DNA from: Emticicia aquatilis
Lineage (GTDB): Bacteria; Bacteroidota; Bacteroidia; Cytophagales; Spirosomataceae
Assembly (NCBI RefSeq): GCF_014644295.1
Contig: NZ_BMKK01000006.1
Location: 186,001 to 250,000, forward strand
DNA length: 64,000 nucleotides
Direction of reading: 5' to 3'
The translations under genes and the position numbers were made by a program. Each line of letters starts with the position of its first letter. Within the stretch, counting starts at the first letter, position 1. The notes beneath the pieces are model-generated. The model had not been told where the DNA came from. It made no database searches and was given only the letters and a program-made list of their open reading frames with translations. This document shows, piece by piece, positions 7,902 to 16,249 of the stretch.

Positions 7902-8976
7902 TTAATTCGCCATCAAATAACCTTTGATGAAATCATCAATATCGCCATTCAAAACAGCTTCAGTGTTTGATGTCTGAATATTAGTTCGGTGGTCTTTCAC
8001 TCGACGGTCATCTAATACATAACTACGAATCTGTGAACCCCACTCGATTTTCATCTTTCCAGCTTCGGTTTCGGCTCTTGCCGCATTACGTTTGTCAACT
8101 TCTAATTGATAAAGTTTCGAGCGAAGCATCTGCATTGCACGTTCTTTATTACCGAGCTGACTACGTTCAACCTGACAAACTACTACAATACCCGTTGGCT
8201 TGTGCGTGAGTTGTACTTTCGTTTCAACTTTATTAACGTTTTGTCCACCAGCACCGCCCGAGCGAGAAGTTTGGATTTCAATATCAGCATCACGAATTTC
8301 AATCGTAATCGTATCATCAACTAATGGCGATACAAAAACCGATGAAAACGAGGTATGACGACGAGCATTTGAGTCAAATGGAGATACTCGAACCAAACGA
8401 TGTACTCCGTTTTCTGACTTCAAGAAACCATAAGCCATTGGCCCATCAATTTGTAGCGAAACCGATTTTACCCCAGCCGTATCGCCATCTTGATAATCGA
8501 GTTCCGATACTTTATAACCTTTTTTATTGGCCCACATCATATACATACGCATGAGCATACTTGTCCAGTCTTGGCTTTCTGTTCCACCTGCTCCTGCATT
8601 TATCTCCAAAATGGCACTCATTTGGTCTTCTTCGTTCGAGAGCATTCGTTTTAACTCCAGCTCTTCGAGTATCGTTTCTACCTTTTTACCCTCTTCGTCA
8701 ACTTCTTCTTCGGTTACTTCGCCTCCTTCATAAAATTCATAAAGTGTTTCGAGGTCGCCGATGGCTGCATTGGCATTTTCGTAGCCAACAGTCCAACCTT
8801 TAAGCATACGTACTTGTTTCATTACGTTTTCTGCTTTGGCAGCATCAGTCCAAAATTCGGGTTGAGCGGTTTGTTGCTCTAAATCTTCGAGTTGTTCTTT
8901 CTTGCTATCGTAGTCAAAGATACCCCCTCAAGGCCGCTAATCTGGCCTTTAACTCCTTCAATTGTTCGGTAGTCAT
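7902..8976 (-). CDS. prfB: Peptide chain release factor 2 with programmed +1 frameshift
   Basis: RF2 ends translation at UAA and UGA. The gene starts at ATG 8976, reads 20 codons ([20 protein letters not shown]) and meets an in-frame UGA at 8916-8914. The classical slippery context is intact: a Shine-Dalgarno-like AGGGGG, then TAT CTT TGA C. A +1 shift at CTT (8919-8917) reads on as [10 protein letters not shown] and continues 337 codons, giving about 357 residues. The anticodon-like SPF motif is in [14 protein letters not shown], and the catalytic GGQ is in [11 protein letters not shown]. Frameshifting gives autoregulation by RF2 level. A minus-strand TAATTTTG box lies at 9035-9042. Confidence 0.97.
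8913..8930 (-). promoter_or_regulatory. prfB: Programmed +1 frameshift signal of prfB
   Basis: On the minus strand: AGGGGGTATCTTTGAC. The G-rich stretch acts as an internal anti-Shine-Dalgarno pairing site, CTT is the P-site slip codon, and TGA-C is a weak stop. This is the conserved RF2 autoregulatory site. Confidence 0.95.
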
Positions 8977-9034
8977 ATTATTTGTGAATGAATGATTTTG
9001 AGTAATGAGAAACGAATATTTCTCAAATGAGGTG

Positions 9035-9042
9035 CAAAATTA
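9035..9042 (-). promoter_or_regulatory. Bacteroidota -7 box (TAATTTTG) for prfB
   Basis: Reads TAATTTTG on the minus strand, 59 bp before the prfB ATG. The rest of the ~295-bp gap between prfB and the next gene is AT-rich. A weaker forward box (GAACTTTG, around 9190) may serve the small gene at 9272. Confidence 0.5.
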
Positions 9043-9271
9043 CTGATAATTGATTAGAAAACAGCGTATTAGATAAATAAAAGCACATTGATTTGATAAG
9101 AAGAGTTAAACTACGCATTTGAGGAAGCAAATATACCTGTTTGTAAAAAGGGGTCTTTATACGCTTATATACGATAAGGATTGTGTCGAACTTTGTCATA
9201 TCAAAAAAACAAGGAGAAAGCCGAAAATCCGAAACAGAGTAGGCAACATAAACCTTTAAACATTTATAGCT

Positions 9272-9610
9272 ATGGCACTTCAAACAGTAGGACAATTCAC
9301 TTTGAATCAACAAGGTGCGTATGTTGCAAGAACAGAATTTAAGTACATCGACATGAACAATGGAAACTCTGGAATGTCGAGCCAAACAGGCAATCAATTA
9401 ATCGACCAGTCGTACACAACTGACCCAGGAACATTGGGTGTGCCTGATGGCTCAATTGTTACTTTCTATCTATGGGTAATGGCAGGAAATGACGAGACTG
9501 CCACACAATCATTCATTTATCAATCAGGCAATCCTGCAACAGCCGTTTATATGTGCAATGGCACAACGCTTATTGGTGGCAAATTGCATTTTCAAGGTGT
9601 AACAAACTAA
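9272..9610 (+). CDS. Small Gln/Asn/Thr-rich protein of unknown function
   Basis: 112 residues, no signal peptide, no Cys pair (a single Cys in VYMCNGT), and a composition rich in Q, N, T, S, G and aromatic residues: MALQTVGQFTLNQQGAYVAR at the start, IVTFYLWVMAGND in the middle, GGKLHFQGVTN at the end. Alternating hydrophobic/polar residues suggest an all-beta sandwich, as in small lectins or pore-former-like folds, but I do not recognise the family and assign no function. It stands alone, with its own terminator at 9637-9672, between the divergent prfB and a convergent lipoprotein gene. Confidence 0.65.
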   Translation: MALQTVGQFTLNQQGAYVARTEFKYIDMNNGNSGMSSQTGNQLIDQSYTTDPGTLGVPDGSIVTFYLWVMAGNDETATQSFIYQSGNPATAVYMCNGTTLIGGKLHFQGVTN

Positions 9611-9636
9611 TATGATTGTTTAGCTCAAAAATCAAT

Positions 9637-9672
9637 ACAAGAGGTAGCCTTTAAACCAAGACTACCTCTTGT
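9637..9672. terminator. Bidirectional hairpin between convergent genes
   Basis: ACAAGAGGTAG / CTACCTCTTGT, a perfect 11-bp stem with a 14-nt loop, between the small gene (+) and the lipoprotein gene (-). There is no long T-tract, so termination efficiency is uncertain. Confidence 0.6.
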
Positions 9673-9681
9673 GGTATTACT

Positions 9682-10389
9682 TTACAAAGAAGCCTTTTCT
9701 CTAATCGAAACACTTATTTTATCATAATATAAAACACTCAAGCCTTCAAAACCAGAATCTGTACCTACACAAAGCCAAATCTCGCCTTTTTCATTTGGTT
9801 TTACTGTTACCAGTTTAGTTGTGTTATTACGATTTACGACCTTGAAACCTGGCTCCGATAGACCATTTGAGGCATCACCGATTGTTACAAGCTCTTTTCC
9901 TCCTTCCAATTGATTACCTTTGTCAAGATTGAACTTATAAAAATCGCCTTCTAAATACTTAGCTGGTTCTTTCGATGAAGCACCTGCTTTCACAAAAACC
10001 GAACTCCCTGGCGAACCACCAATTCCGATACTATTTGCATGAAAGTATGTACCGAGTTCAATATCAAAGAAAACTTCATACGTTTTTTTACTGTCTAAAC
10101 CGCTGATTTTTTTCTTTGCATACATAAACATATCATCGCTACGATTATGGCTCTGCACTCGCAAACCTTTTTTGGTTGAATCTGAAGGCATTTTTGCGAC
10201 AGCATACTTAAATTCTATCATACTGCTATCCATCGAAGTATTGTATTCGGCCAAATCTACGCTCCAGCCATCAAAACCATTCTCGAAACTCGAAACCACG
10301 CTCACGTTGTTGCTAACTTCGCTTTTATCACACGCCCACGCAAACACCATTGCCAAAGCAACACAACTATATAACATCCACTTTTTCAT
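9682..10389 (-). CDS. Lipoprotein with a carbohydrate-binding-like beta-sandwich
   Basis: 235 residues. The signal sequence ends in a lipobox (AMVFAWAC-DK), so the mature protein is lipid-anchored at Cys20. The body starts SFENGFDGWSVDLAEY, a pattern typical of CBM/galactose-binding-like beta-sandwiches (F-E-x-G-x-D-G-W), and continues with YEVFFDIELGT and YYDKISVSI at the end. Substrate unknown. A TGACCGGTCG palindrome lies 44-53 bp upstream of the start on the same transcript side, suggesting TetR-type control. It converges on the small gene at 9272. Confidence 0.7.
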   Translation of the reverse strand: MKKWMLYSCVALAMVFAWACDKSEVSNNVSVVSSFENGFDGWSVDLAEYNTSMDSSMIEFKYAVAKMPSDSTKKGLRVQSHNRSDDMFMYAKKKISGLDSKKTYEVFFDIELGTYFHANSIGIGGSPGSSVFVKAGASSKEPAKYLEGDFYKFNLDKGNQLEGGKELVTIGDASNGLSEPGFKVVNRNNTTKLVTVKPNEKGEIWLCVGTDSGFEGLSVLYYDKISVSIREKASL

Positions 10390-10432
10390 ACTTTATTGTT
10401 TTTAAAATTTGTTTTTATGTTGATTAATTTTC

Positions 10433-10442
10433 TGACCGGTCG
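10433..10442. promoter_or_regulatory. Palindrome TGACCGGTCG, possible TetR/AcrR-type operator
   Basis: An 8-bp perfect palindrome GACCGGTC, GC-rich in an AT-rich upstream region of the lipoprotein gene. GACCGGTC-centred sites are typical of TetR-family operators, but no TetR gene is in the window. The remaining ~300 bp up to the rpsL promoter hold no gene that I can support. Confidence 0.35.
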
Positions 10443-10743
10443 TAAAAAGAGATTCAGACTTTGAAGAATTGGTTGGAAGAAGAAATGATAAAAAACTATT
10501 GTAGAAACTCAGAAGAAACAAAATATTGAGCCTAAAAAACTGACTATCAGCCTCCTAATAACTGCTCTTATTAGTACTTTTTATCGAAAATAATATAAGA
10601 TTTTCTTAGATATTGATTTAGATTAAAACTGTCTTAGCCTATAAAATCCTATATAATAGCTTCAATTTTCAGCTTTTACAAACAAAAAACCAATAAATCA
10701 AGAATATCTCTAATAAAAGTTTTTCTTTTTAGAATAAAACCTG

Positions 10744-10751
10744 TACCTTTG
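10744..10751 (+). promoter_or_regulatory. Bacteroidota -7 box (TACCTTTG) for rpsL-rpsG
   Basis: TACCTTTG followed by CAGCC, an exact TAnnTTTG match 49 bp before the rpsL ATG. This form is typical of strong ribosomal-protein promoters in Bacteroidota. Confidence 0.7.
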
Positions 10752-10799
10752 CAGCCCTAATTGGAAATTAGTATCTAACGAAAACAATTTTTTAACAAA

Positions 10800-11210
10800 A
10801 TGCCTACTATACAACAGTTAGTAAGAAACGGCAGAGAACAAATGACTTGGAAATCTAAGTCTCCGGCGTTGGATTCATGTCCGCAACGTCGTGGCGTTTG
10901 TACTCGTGTTTACACTACGACTCCAAAGAAGCCAAACTCAGCACTTCGTAAAGTTGCTCGTGTTCGCTTAACAAATCAAAAAGAAGTAAATGCCTACATC
11001 CCAGGTGAAGGACACAACTTGCAAGAACACTCAATCGTATTGATTCGTGGTGGTCGTGTAAAAGACCTTCCAGGGGTACGTTACCACATCGTTCGTGGAG
11101 CGTTAGATACTGCCGGTGTAAACAACCGTAAGCAGAGCCGTTCTAAATATGGTGCTAAACGTCCTAAACCAGGTCAAGTAGCAGCTCCAGTTAAAGGAAA
11201 GAAAAAATAA
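10800..11210 (+). CDS. rpsL: 30S ribosomal protein S12
   Basis: 136 residues with the invariant S12 blocks: [67 protein letters not shown], and [19 protein letters not shown]. Lys in TTPKKPNSA and in GRVKDLPGV, where streptomycin-resistance changes occur in other bacteria, are wild type. It is the first gene of a two-gene str operon with rpsG 146 bp downstream. Confidence 0.98.
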   Translation: MPTIQQLVRNGREQMTWKSKSPALDSCPQRRGVCTRVYTTTPKKPNSALRKVARVRLTNQKEVNAYIPGEGHNLQEHSIVLIRGGRVKDLPGVRYHIVRGALDTAGVNNRKQSRSKYGAKRPKPGQVAAPVKGKKK

Positions 11211-11356
11211 TTTCCTGAAAAATAATTTCCAGTTGAAAGTTTTCGGTTAGAAGATTAACGTTCAGTTTTTCAATAATACAGCTTAACAACAGGGTAGTAA
11301 TCTCGGAGCAATCAGAGGTGAATTAGTTTTCAAGAACGAAACCTTATTTAAACAAA

Positions 11357-11824
11357 ATGAGAAAGTCAAAACCAAAAAAGCGTTACGTGCTTCCTGACCC
11401 AAAGTTCAGAGACGTAACTGTAACAAAATTTGTAAATAACTTGATGTATGACGGTAAGAAAAGTACTGCATACACAATTTTCTACGGTGCTTTAGAATTA
11501 GTTGAAGCTCGTACAAAAGAAAATGGCCTTGAGTTGTGGAAAAAAGCGTTATCTAACGTAATGCCAACAGTAGAGGTAAAAAGCCGCCGTGTAGGTGGTG
11601 CTACATTCCAAGTTCCAATGGAAGTACGTGCTGACCGTAAGCAATCAGTAGGTATGAAATGGTTAATTGGATATTCACGTAAGCGTGGTGAAAAAACCAT
11701 GACTGAGCGTTTAGCTGGCGAAATCATCGCTGCTGCTAAAGGTGAAGGTGCGGCAGTGAAGAAAAAAGATGATACGCACAGAATGGCAGAAGCTAACAAA
11801 GCATTCTCGCACTTCAGATTCTAA
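11357..11824 (+). CDS. rpsG: 30S ribosomal protein S7
   Basis: 155 residues, full length. Signatures: [74 protein letters not shown], and the C-terminal [15 protein letters not shown]. It nucleates assembly of the 30S head. In most bacteria fusA and tufA or rpsJ follow; here a strong terminator and then a convergent exoprotein gene follow, so the str operon ends at rpsG. Confidence 0.98.
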   Translation: MRKSKPKKRYVLPDPKFRDVTVTKFVNNLMYDGKKSTAYTIFYGALELVEARTKENGLELWKKALSNVMPTVEVKSRRVGGATFQVPMEVRADRKQSVGMKWLIGYSRKRGEKTMTERLAGEIIAAAKGEGAAVKKKDDTHRMAEANKAFSHFRF

Positions 11825-11857
11825 TTCAGACGAAAGTCAGTTTAAGGATTCAATATA

Positions 11858-11897
11858 TAAAAAGCCGCAAATGCTAAAAAGTATTTGCGGCTTTTTT
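11858..11897 (+). terminator. Strong intrinsic terminator after rpsG
   Basis: AAAAAGCCGCAAAT / ATTTGCGGCTTTTTT: a G+C-rich stem with an A-tract before and a T-tract after, 33 bp beyond the rpsG stop. Confidence 0.9.
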
Positions 11898-11940
11898 GCG
11901 TTTGCTGGGTTTGTGAAGCTATCAAAATAAAAGTGGTTAT

Positions 11941-12071
11941 TCATTGCCGTCTGCTTTAGCTGACGGATACTTGTAAGAAATCAAATTTGACTTTAGTCTA
12001 AATTAATGGTTTGACTAAAGTCAAATTTATTGTTTTTTCAGCAATCCGTCAGTTAAAACTGACGGCAATGA
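11941..12071. repeat. Nested double palindrome (28-bp outer arms, 16-bp inner arms)
   Basis: Outer arms 11941-11968 and 12044-12071 match as reverse complements at 25 of 28 positions; inner arms 11983-11998 and 12013-12028 are perfect (AAATTTGACTTTAGTC / GACTAAAGTCAAATTT). Each outer arm also folds on itself (CCGTCAGT-TAAA-ACTGACGG in the right arm). The layout, though not the sequence, copies that of 4219-4374. It lies between rpsG and the convergent exoprotein gene. Confidence 0.8.
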
Positions 12072-12102
12072 TTTTTTGTAATTATTTCTTTTCGGCAAAA
12101 AC

Positions 12103-12135
12103 AACGACGGCAAGGTTCAAAACCTTGCCGTCGTT
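12103..12135. repeat. REP-like hairpin, copy 2 of 3 (15-bp stem, 3-nt loop)
   Basis: AACGACGGCAAGGTT - CAA - AACCTTGCCGTCGTT, a perfect stem. It lies 25 bp beyond the stop of the convergent minus-strand gene. It is related to 7851-7883 and 59763-59795, with compensating A/T changes in both arms. Confidence 0.8.
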
Positions 12136-12160
12136 AAATGAAATTTATTACGAAAAAAGA

Positions 12161-15100
12161 TTATCGAATCATTTCATAATCTTTAAACATACTCAGCTTC
12201 ATTGATTCTACTTTCTTTCTGAAATCGACCCAGTTGCTTGCAAAGAATGAATTTATTTTGGCAATTGATTCTCTTGTAAGGCCATCAAATTGTTCTAAAA
12301 TGATTGATTCGGTTTTTGATGGCGAAGACTGGCGATTGCCCAAATACATCATTAACTCTTGAGCTTTTGTAAGTGGAGTTACTCTGTACGGGCGTCCATA
12401 ACCTTGTTTTTCGAGTGGTTTTGCCACAATTAGCTCTTTTTTCGCTTTGATTGTATCTTGAACAGCTTTTATTTGCTTTCTGAAATCTTCCATTTCTTTA
12501 CCTTCACTATCTTTTATCTGATTCAATAATTTTTCTGTAACATCATTGGCTTCGGTGAGGCGGTCGGTTGCTTCGGTGAGTTTAGCTACGTTCACTTTTA
12601 GGCGTTCGTAAATATCTCGTTTAGCTACTTCTGCACTGCGGTCGAAATTATATCTTGGGTCAGGTTTTACGTTTATGTAAGTCGAATCTTTTTGGTCGCC
12701 AAAACTTAATACTACTTTATATTTACCTGGCAAAACATTAATTCCACTTGGTTCGGCAGCTCCTTTTTTGGGTTTTTGAGCATTTGGATAACGAATGCCC
12801 TTTTCGGTCAAATTCCACGTGATGCGTTGCATTCCCGAAGTATCAGGCACACTAAATAAAGTACGAATCTGTTTGCCTACTTCATCATAGATTTTTGCAT
12901 AAACTGTATCGTATTTGATACTTGGCGTTTTTGGAGTAGACACATCTTTTTTATCTTCTTTTTTCGGAACATTCACAAAATAACTAATTCTTGCACCTGC
13001 TGCACGATTTTCGCCTTCGTACATTCCATCACCGATTGTGTTGTAGCCAATTTGTGTCGAAAATTCTACTAAATAAGCATCAGGAGAATCAAAAGCTATC
13101 AGTTTTTGGTCTAAAACCTTCGTAGAGGCTTGAGCAACTTTACGAAGTGGGCGAATATCATCTAAAACATATAAAGCACGACCAAAAGTACCAACCACTA
13201 AATCAGCTTCACGCTCTTGAATCGTTAAATCCATTGTCGAAACCGATGGTAGGCCCGCTTTCCACTGTGTCCAAGTTTTTGCTTCGTCAACACTTACCCA
13301 AAGGCCGTGTTCGGTACCGCAGAACATTAAGTTTGGTGTTGTTGGGTCTTGCAAGAAACAAAGAGCATAGCCACGCACTTTGTTTTCGTCAACGATACGC
13401 TCCCAATTTTGACCAAAATCTTTCGTGCGGAAAACATACGGAGCAAAATCTCCTTGACGATAATTATTAACAGTCACGAAGGCTTCGCCAGCATTATATT
13501 TGGATGCTTGAATCTGACAAATCCATCCTTCTTTCGGAAAATTTCTGATTTTTGAAGTAAGATTCGACCAGTTTTTGCCAAAATCTCTCGTTAACTGCAC
13601 ATTTCCATCATCAGTTCCTGCCCAAAGTACGCCTCTTTCTTTTTGAGACGGAGCAAGCGTAAGAATTGTATTGTGGTTTTCTGCCGAGGTAATATCAAGC
13701 GAAAGTCCACCGCTTTGGTCTTGTTTTTGTTGTTCTGGATTATTGATTGTCAAATCGGGCGAAATAATATCCCAAGTCAAACCTTTATTTTGACTTTTAT
13801 GGACAAACTGACTTCCGTAGTAAATCGTCCCTTTTTCAAATGGGTCTTGAGCAATTGCAGCATTCCAATTGAAACGCAAACGACTTTTAATATCTACTTG
13901 TGGCGGACGAATCATAGTAGATTGTCCAGTTTTAGTATCATATCTGCCCAAAAAACCACCTTGCGACATGGCGTAGCCATAACGAGCATCTTCGGGGTCA
14001 GGCATAACATCGAATCCATCACCACCATTGACTGAAAGCCAACTGTAATTTCTGATTCCGCCTTCTTTCCAAGTGTATGCTGGGCCTTGCCACGAACCAT
14101 TATCTTGCAAGCCACCATAAATATTATACGGAATTTCGTTATCGACATTTACGTGATAGAATTGTCCTAAAGGTAAGGCTTCGGCAAAAGTCCATGTTTT
14201 ACCTCTGTCTCTCGAAATCGAAACGCCGCCGTCATTTCCGTTAATAATAAAATTATTGTCTTCGGGATGAATCCAGATTGCGTGGTGGTCAGCGTGAGCT
14301 TGGTCAAAAGTAGCAGTAGTTTTGAACGATTTTCCGCCATCTTCACTCACCGAAATTACTTGATAAAGACTATAAAGTCGATTTTCGTTCTTTGGGTCGC
14401 ATAAAATATCATTGAAATAAAACGGGCGATTTGTTACGTCTTTTGGGTCTTCATTTACTTTTTCCCATTTCATACCACCATCATCGGAGCGATAAAGTCC
14501 ATTTTTGGTCGCTTCAATCAACGCATACACACGATTTGGATACGAGCGACAGCTCGCCAAACCAATTCGACCATAATCACCTTCGGGTAAACCATCAGTT
14601 TTAGATAGTTTCTTCCAGTTTTTTCCAGCATCGTATGTTACATAAAGTCCTGAACCTTCACCGCCCGATTTGAAATCCCATGCGGTGCGTTTGTGTTGCC
14701 ACATTGCCACAAAGAGTTTATTCGGGTTTTTGGCATCCATAATCATATCGGCTACACCCGATTTTTCGTTCGTAAACAATACTCGCTGCCAAGTTTCGCC
14801 GCCATCGGTGGTTTTGTAAACGCCACGTTCTTGTTGTTCGGCATAAGGATTTCCGATAACTCCCGCATAAATTACATTCGGATTCGTAGGGTCAATCAGA
14901 ATGCGATGAATATTGCGAGTTTTTTCAAGTCCCATCAATTTCCACGTTTTACCGCCATCAAGCGATTTGTAGATTCCTGCTCCTAAATTAATTGAGTTTC
15001 GAGGATTTCCTTCACCAGTTCCTACCCAAACCACCGAAGGGTTTGATTGTTGAATGGCTATCGAACCAATGTTTTGCAATGGCATATCATCAAAAATAGG

Positions 15101-15337
15101 CTGCCATTTTGTGCCACCATTTTCGCTTTTCCAAACGCCACCCGATGCCGAAGCAGCATAAATGATATTGGGGTTTTCCCAAACGGCATCAACAGCAGTG
15201 ATTCGACCAGACATTACGGCTGGGCCAATACTACGAGCCTTCATTTTCTTGAATAAATCGGTGTTGAGTTTTTGGGCAAAAGCTGCCGTAGAGAGCAAAG
15301 TGATTAGGAAAAAACTCAGAAAGTAGTTTTTTTTCAT
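12161..15337 (-). CDS. Secreted VPS10/sortilin-like multi-BNR beta-propeller protein
   Basis: 1058 residues with a Sec signal peptide (MKKNYFLSFFLITLLSTAAFA-QK). The first ~730 residues carry many BNR/Asp-box repeats: SENGGTKWQ, SLDGGKTWK, TTDGGETWQ, SDDGGMKWE, SEDGGKSFK, SRDRGKTWT, as in VPS10-domain and 'glycosyl hydrolase' propellers of Bacteroidota. A beta-rich domain follows (KIYDEVGKQIRTLFSVPDTS ... ITWNLTEKGIRYP, resembling FlgD/Fn-like folds), then an alpha-helical C-terminal tail (~900-1058) that may be coiled coil. No catalytic Asp/Glu/Tyr set of a sialidase is evident, so an enzymatic activity is not claimed. Likely outer-surface or periplasmic. Confidence 0.8.
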   Translation of the reverse strand: MKKNYFLSFFLITLLSTAAFAQKLNTDLFKKMKARSIGPAVMSGRITAVDAVWENPNIIYAASASGGVWKSENGGTKWQPIFDDMPLQNIGSIAIQQSNPSVVWVGTGEGNPRNSINLGAGIYKSLDGGKTWKLMGLEKTRNIHRILIDPTNPNVIYAGVIGNPYAEQQERGVYKTTDGGETWQRVLFTNEKSGVADMIMDAKNPNKLFVAMWQHKRTAWDFKSGGEGSGLYVTYDAGKNWKKLSKTDGLPEGDYGRIGLASCRSYPNRVYALIEATKNGLYRSDDGGMKWEKVNEDPKDVTNRPFYFNDILCDPKNENRLYSLYQVISVSEDGGKSFKTTATFDQAHADHHAIWIHPEDNNFIINGNDGGVSISRDRGKTWTFAEALPLGQFYHVNVDNEIPYNIYGGLQDNGSWQGPAYTWKEGGIRNYSWLSVNGGDGFDVMPDPEDARYGYAMSQGGFLGRYDTKTGQSTMIRPPQVDIKSRLRFNWNAAIAQDPFEKGTIYYGSQFVHKSQNKGLTWDIISPDLTINNPEQQKQDQSGGLSLDITSAENHNTILTLAPSQKERGVLWAGTDDGNVQLTRDFGKNWSNLTSKIRNFPKEGWICQIQASKYNAGEAFVTVNNYRQGDFAPYVFRTKDFGQNWERIVDENKVRGYALCFLQDPTTPNLMFCGTEHGLWVSVDEAKTWTQWKAGLPSVSTMDLTIQEREADLVVGTFGRALYVLDDIRPLRKVAQASTKVLDQKLIAFDSPDAYLVEFSTQIGYNTIGDGMYEGENRAAGARISYFVNVPKKEDKKDVSTPKTPSIKYDTVYAKIYDEVGKQIRTLFSVPDTSGMQRITWNLTEKGIRYPNAQKPKKGAAEPSGINVLPGKYKVVLSFGDQKDSTYINVKPDPRYNFDRSAEVAKRDIYERLKVNVAKLTEATDRLTEANDVTEKLLNQIKDSEGKEMEDFRKQIKAVQDTIKAKKELIVAKPLEKQGYGRPYRVTPLTKAQELMMYLGNRQSSPSKTESIILEQFDGLTRESIAKINSFFASNWVDFRKKVESMKLSMFKDYEMIR

Positions 15338-15426
15338 GTTTGTCGAAGGGTTTTTAAGTGTATTGAAAAGGTAAAATAAACTTCAAATGTCAGAAAATGC
15401 AAAAGTTGAGATGAAAAGGCTATTTT

Positions 15427-15508
15427 TTACCACTAAGGCACGAAGGACATAGAGTTTCACTGAGAAAAAGCTCCGTGTTTCTTCGTGTCCTCCGTGCCTC
15501 TGTGGTAA
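15427..15508. repeat. Imperfect inverted repeat between lipB and the BNR protein gene
   Basis: TTACCACTAAGGCACGAAGG at the left and CCTCCGTGCCTCTGTGGTAA at the right pair with a few mismatches and continue inward as GGACATAGAG / CTCCGTGTTTCTTCGTGTCC. The arms also show a 7-nt period (GCACGAA, GGACATA). It probably acts as the lipB terminator, since it starts 5 bp beyond the lipB stop. Confidence 0.65.
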
Positions 15509-15512
15509 ATCC

Positions 15513-16229
15513 TTATGCAAACTCCATTTCAAAAAGGCGACCTAAATGTCCTTTTAGCTTTGTTCCAACTTCTTGCACATCAAGCAGTTTTCCGAGTTCG
15601 GTGGCCATTGAGGTTACGGCTTTGTCGTCTATTCCACATGGAACAATATTCTGAAAATAATTCAAATCGGTGTTTACATTCAAGGCCAAACCGTGCATCG
15701 TTACCCAACGACTCGATTTTACGCCCATTGCACAGATTTTTCTTGGATTTTTCTGCTCGATTGCATCAAGCCAAACGCCAGTTAGACCATCTATTCTTCC
15801 CGCTTCGATTCCATAATCAGCCAAAGTCAGAATTACGCCTTCTTCCAAAAAACGCATATAGCGATGAATATCAGTAAAGAAATTCTCTAAGTCCAGAATC
15901 GGATAGCCGACCAGTTGCCCAGGCCCGTGATAGGTAATATCTCCGCCACGGTTAATTTTATAGAATTTTGCTTCTTTTTCCTGCAAACCTTCTTCATTGA
16001 GCAAAAGATTATCTATTTTTCCGCTTTTCCCGAGCGTGTAAACGTGCGGGTGTTGACAAAAAAGCAAATAATTAGGTGTAGTTTTTTGCTCTTCGGGGGC
16101 TATTCCTCGGTTGGCAACTTTAATATCTATGATTTCAGCGAAGAGTTTTTCTTGCGTATCCCAGCCTTCTTGGTAATCAATCAGACCTAAATCAATAAAC
16201 TGTACTGTTTTATTAAGATTATTATTCAT
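15513..16229 (-). CDS. lipB: Octanoyl-[acyl-carrier-protein]--protein N-octanoyltransferase (lipoate synthesis)
   Basis: Moves octanoate from ACP to lipoyl domains. With ATG at 16229 (MNNNLNKTVQFIDLGLIDY) it has 238 residues; the longer frame to 16265 overlaps the divergent GNAT gene and adds unrelated residues. Visible signatures: RGGDITYHGPGQLVGYPILDL, the catalytic-lysine block MGVKSSRWVTMHGLALNVN, and the catalytic-cysteine block IVPCGIDDKAVTSM. The lipoyl synthase gene lipA is not next to it. The start lies 20 bp from the divergent GNAT start, so their promoters overlap. Confidence 0.95.
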   Translation of the reverse strand: MNNNLNKTVQFIDLGLIDYQEGWDTQEKLFAEIIDIKVANRGIAPEEQKTTPNYLLFCQHPHVYTLGKSGKIDNLLLNEEGLQEKEAKFYKINRGGDITYHGPGQLVGYPILDLENFFTDIHRYMRFLEEGVILTLADYGIEAGRIDGLTGVWLDAIEQKNPRKICAMGVKSSRWVTMHGLALNVNTDLNYFQNIVPCGIDDKAVTSMATELGKLLDVQEVGTKLKGHLGRLFEMEFA

Positions 16230-16237
16230 CAGTTTCG

Positions 16238-16245
16238 TAACTTTG
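16238..16245 (+). promoter_or_regulatory. TAACTTTG box just before the GNAT gene
   Basis: An exact TAnnTTTG match ending 4 bp before the ATG at 16250. If it is used, the transcript would be leaderless or nearly so; it could also be chance. Confidence 0.35.
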
Positions 16246-16249
16246 TGGC

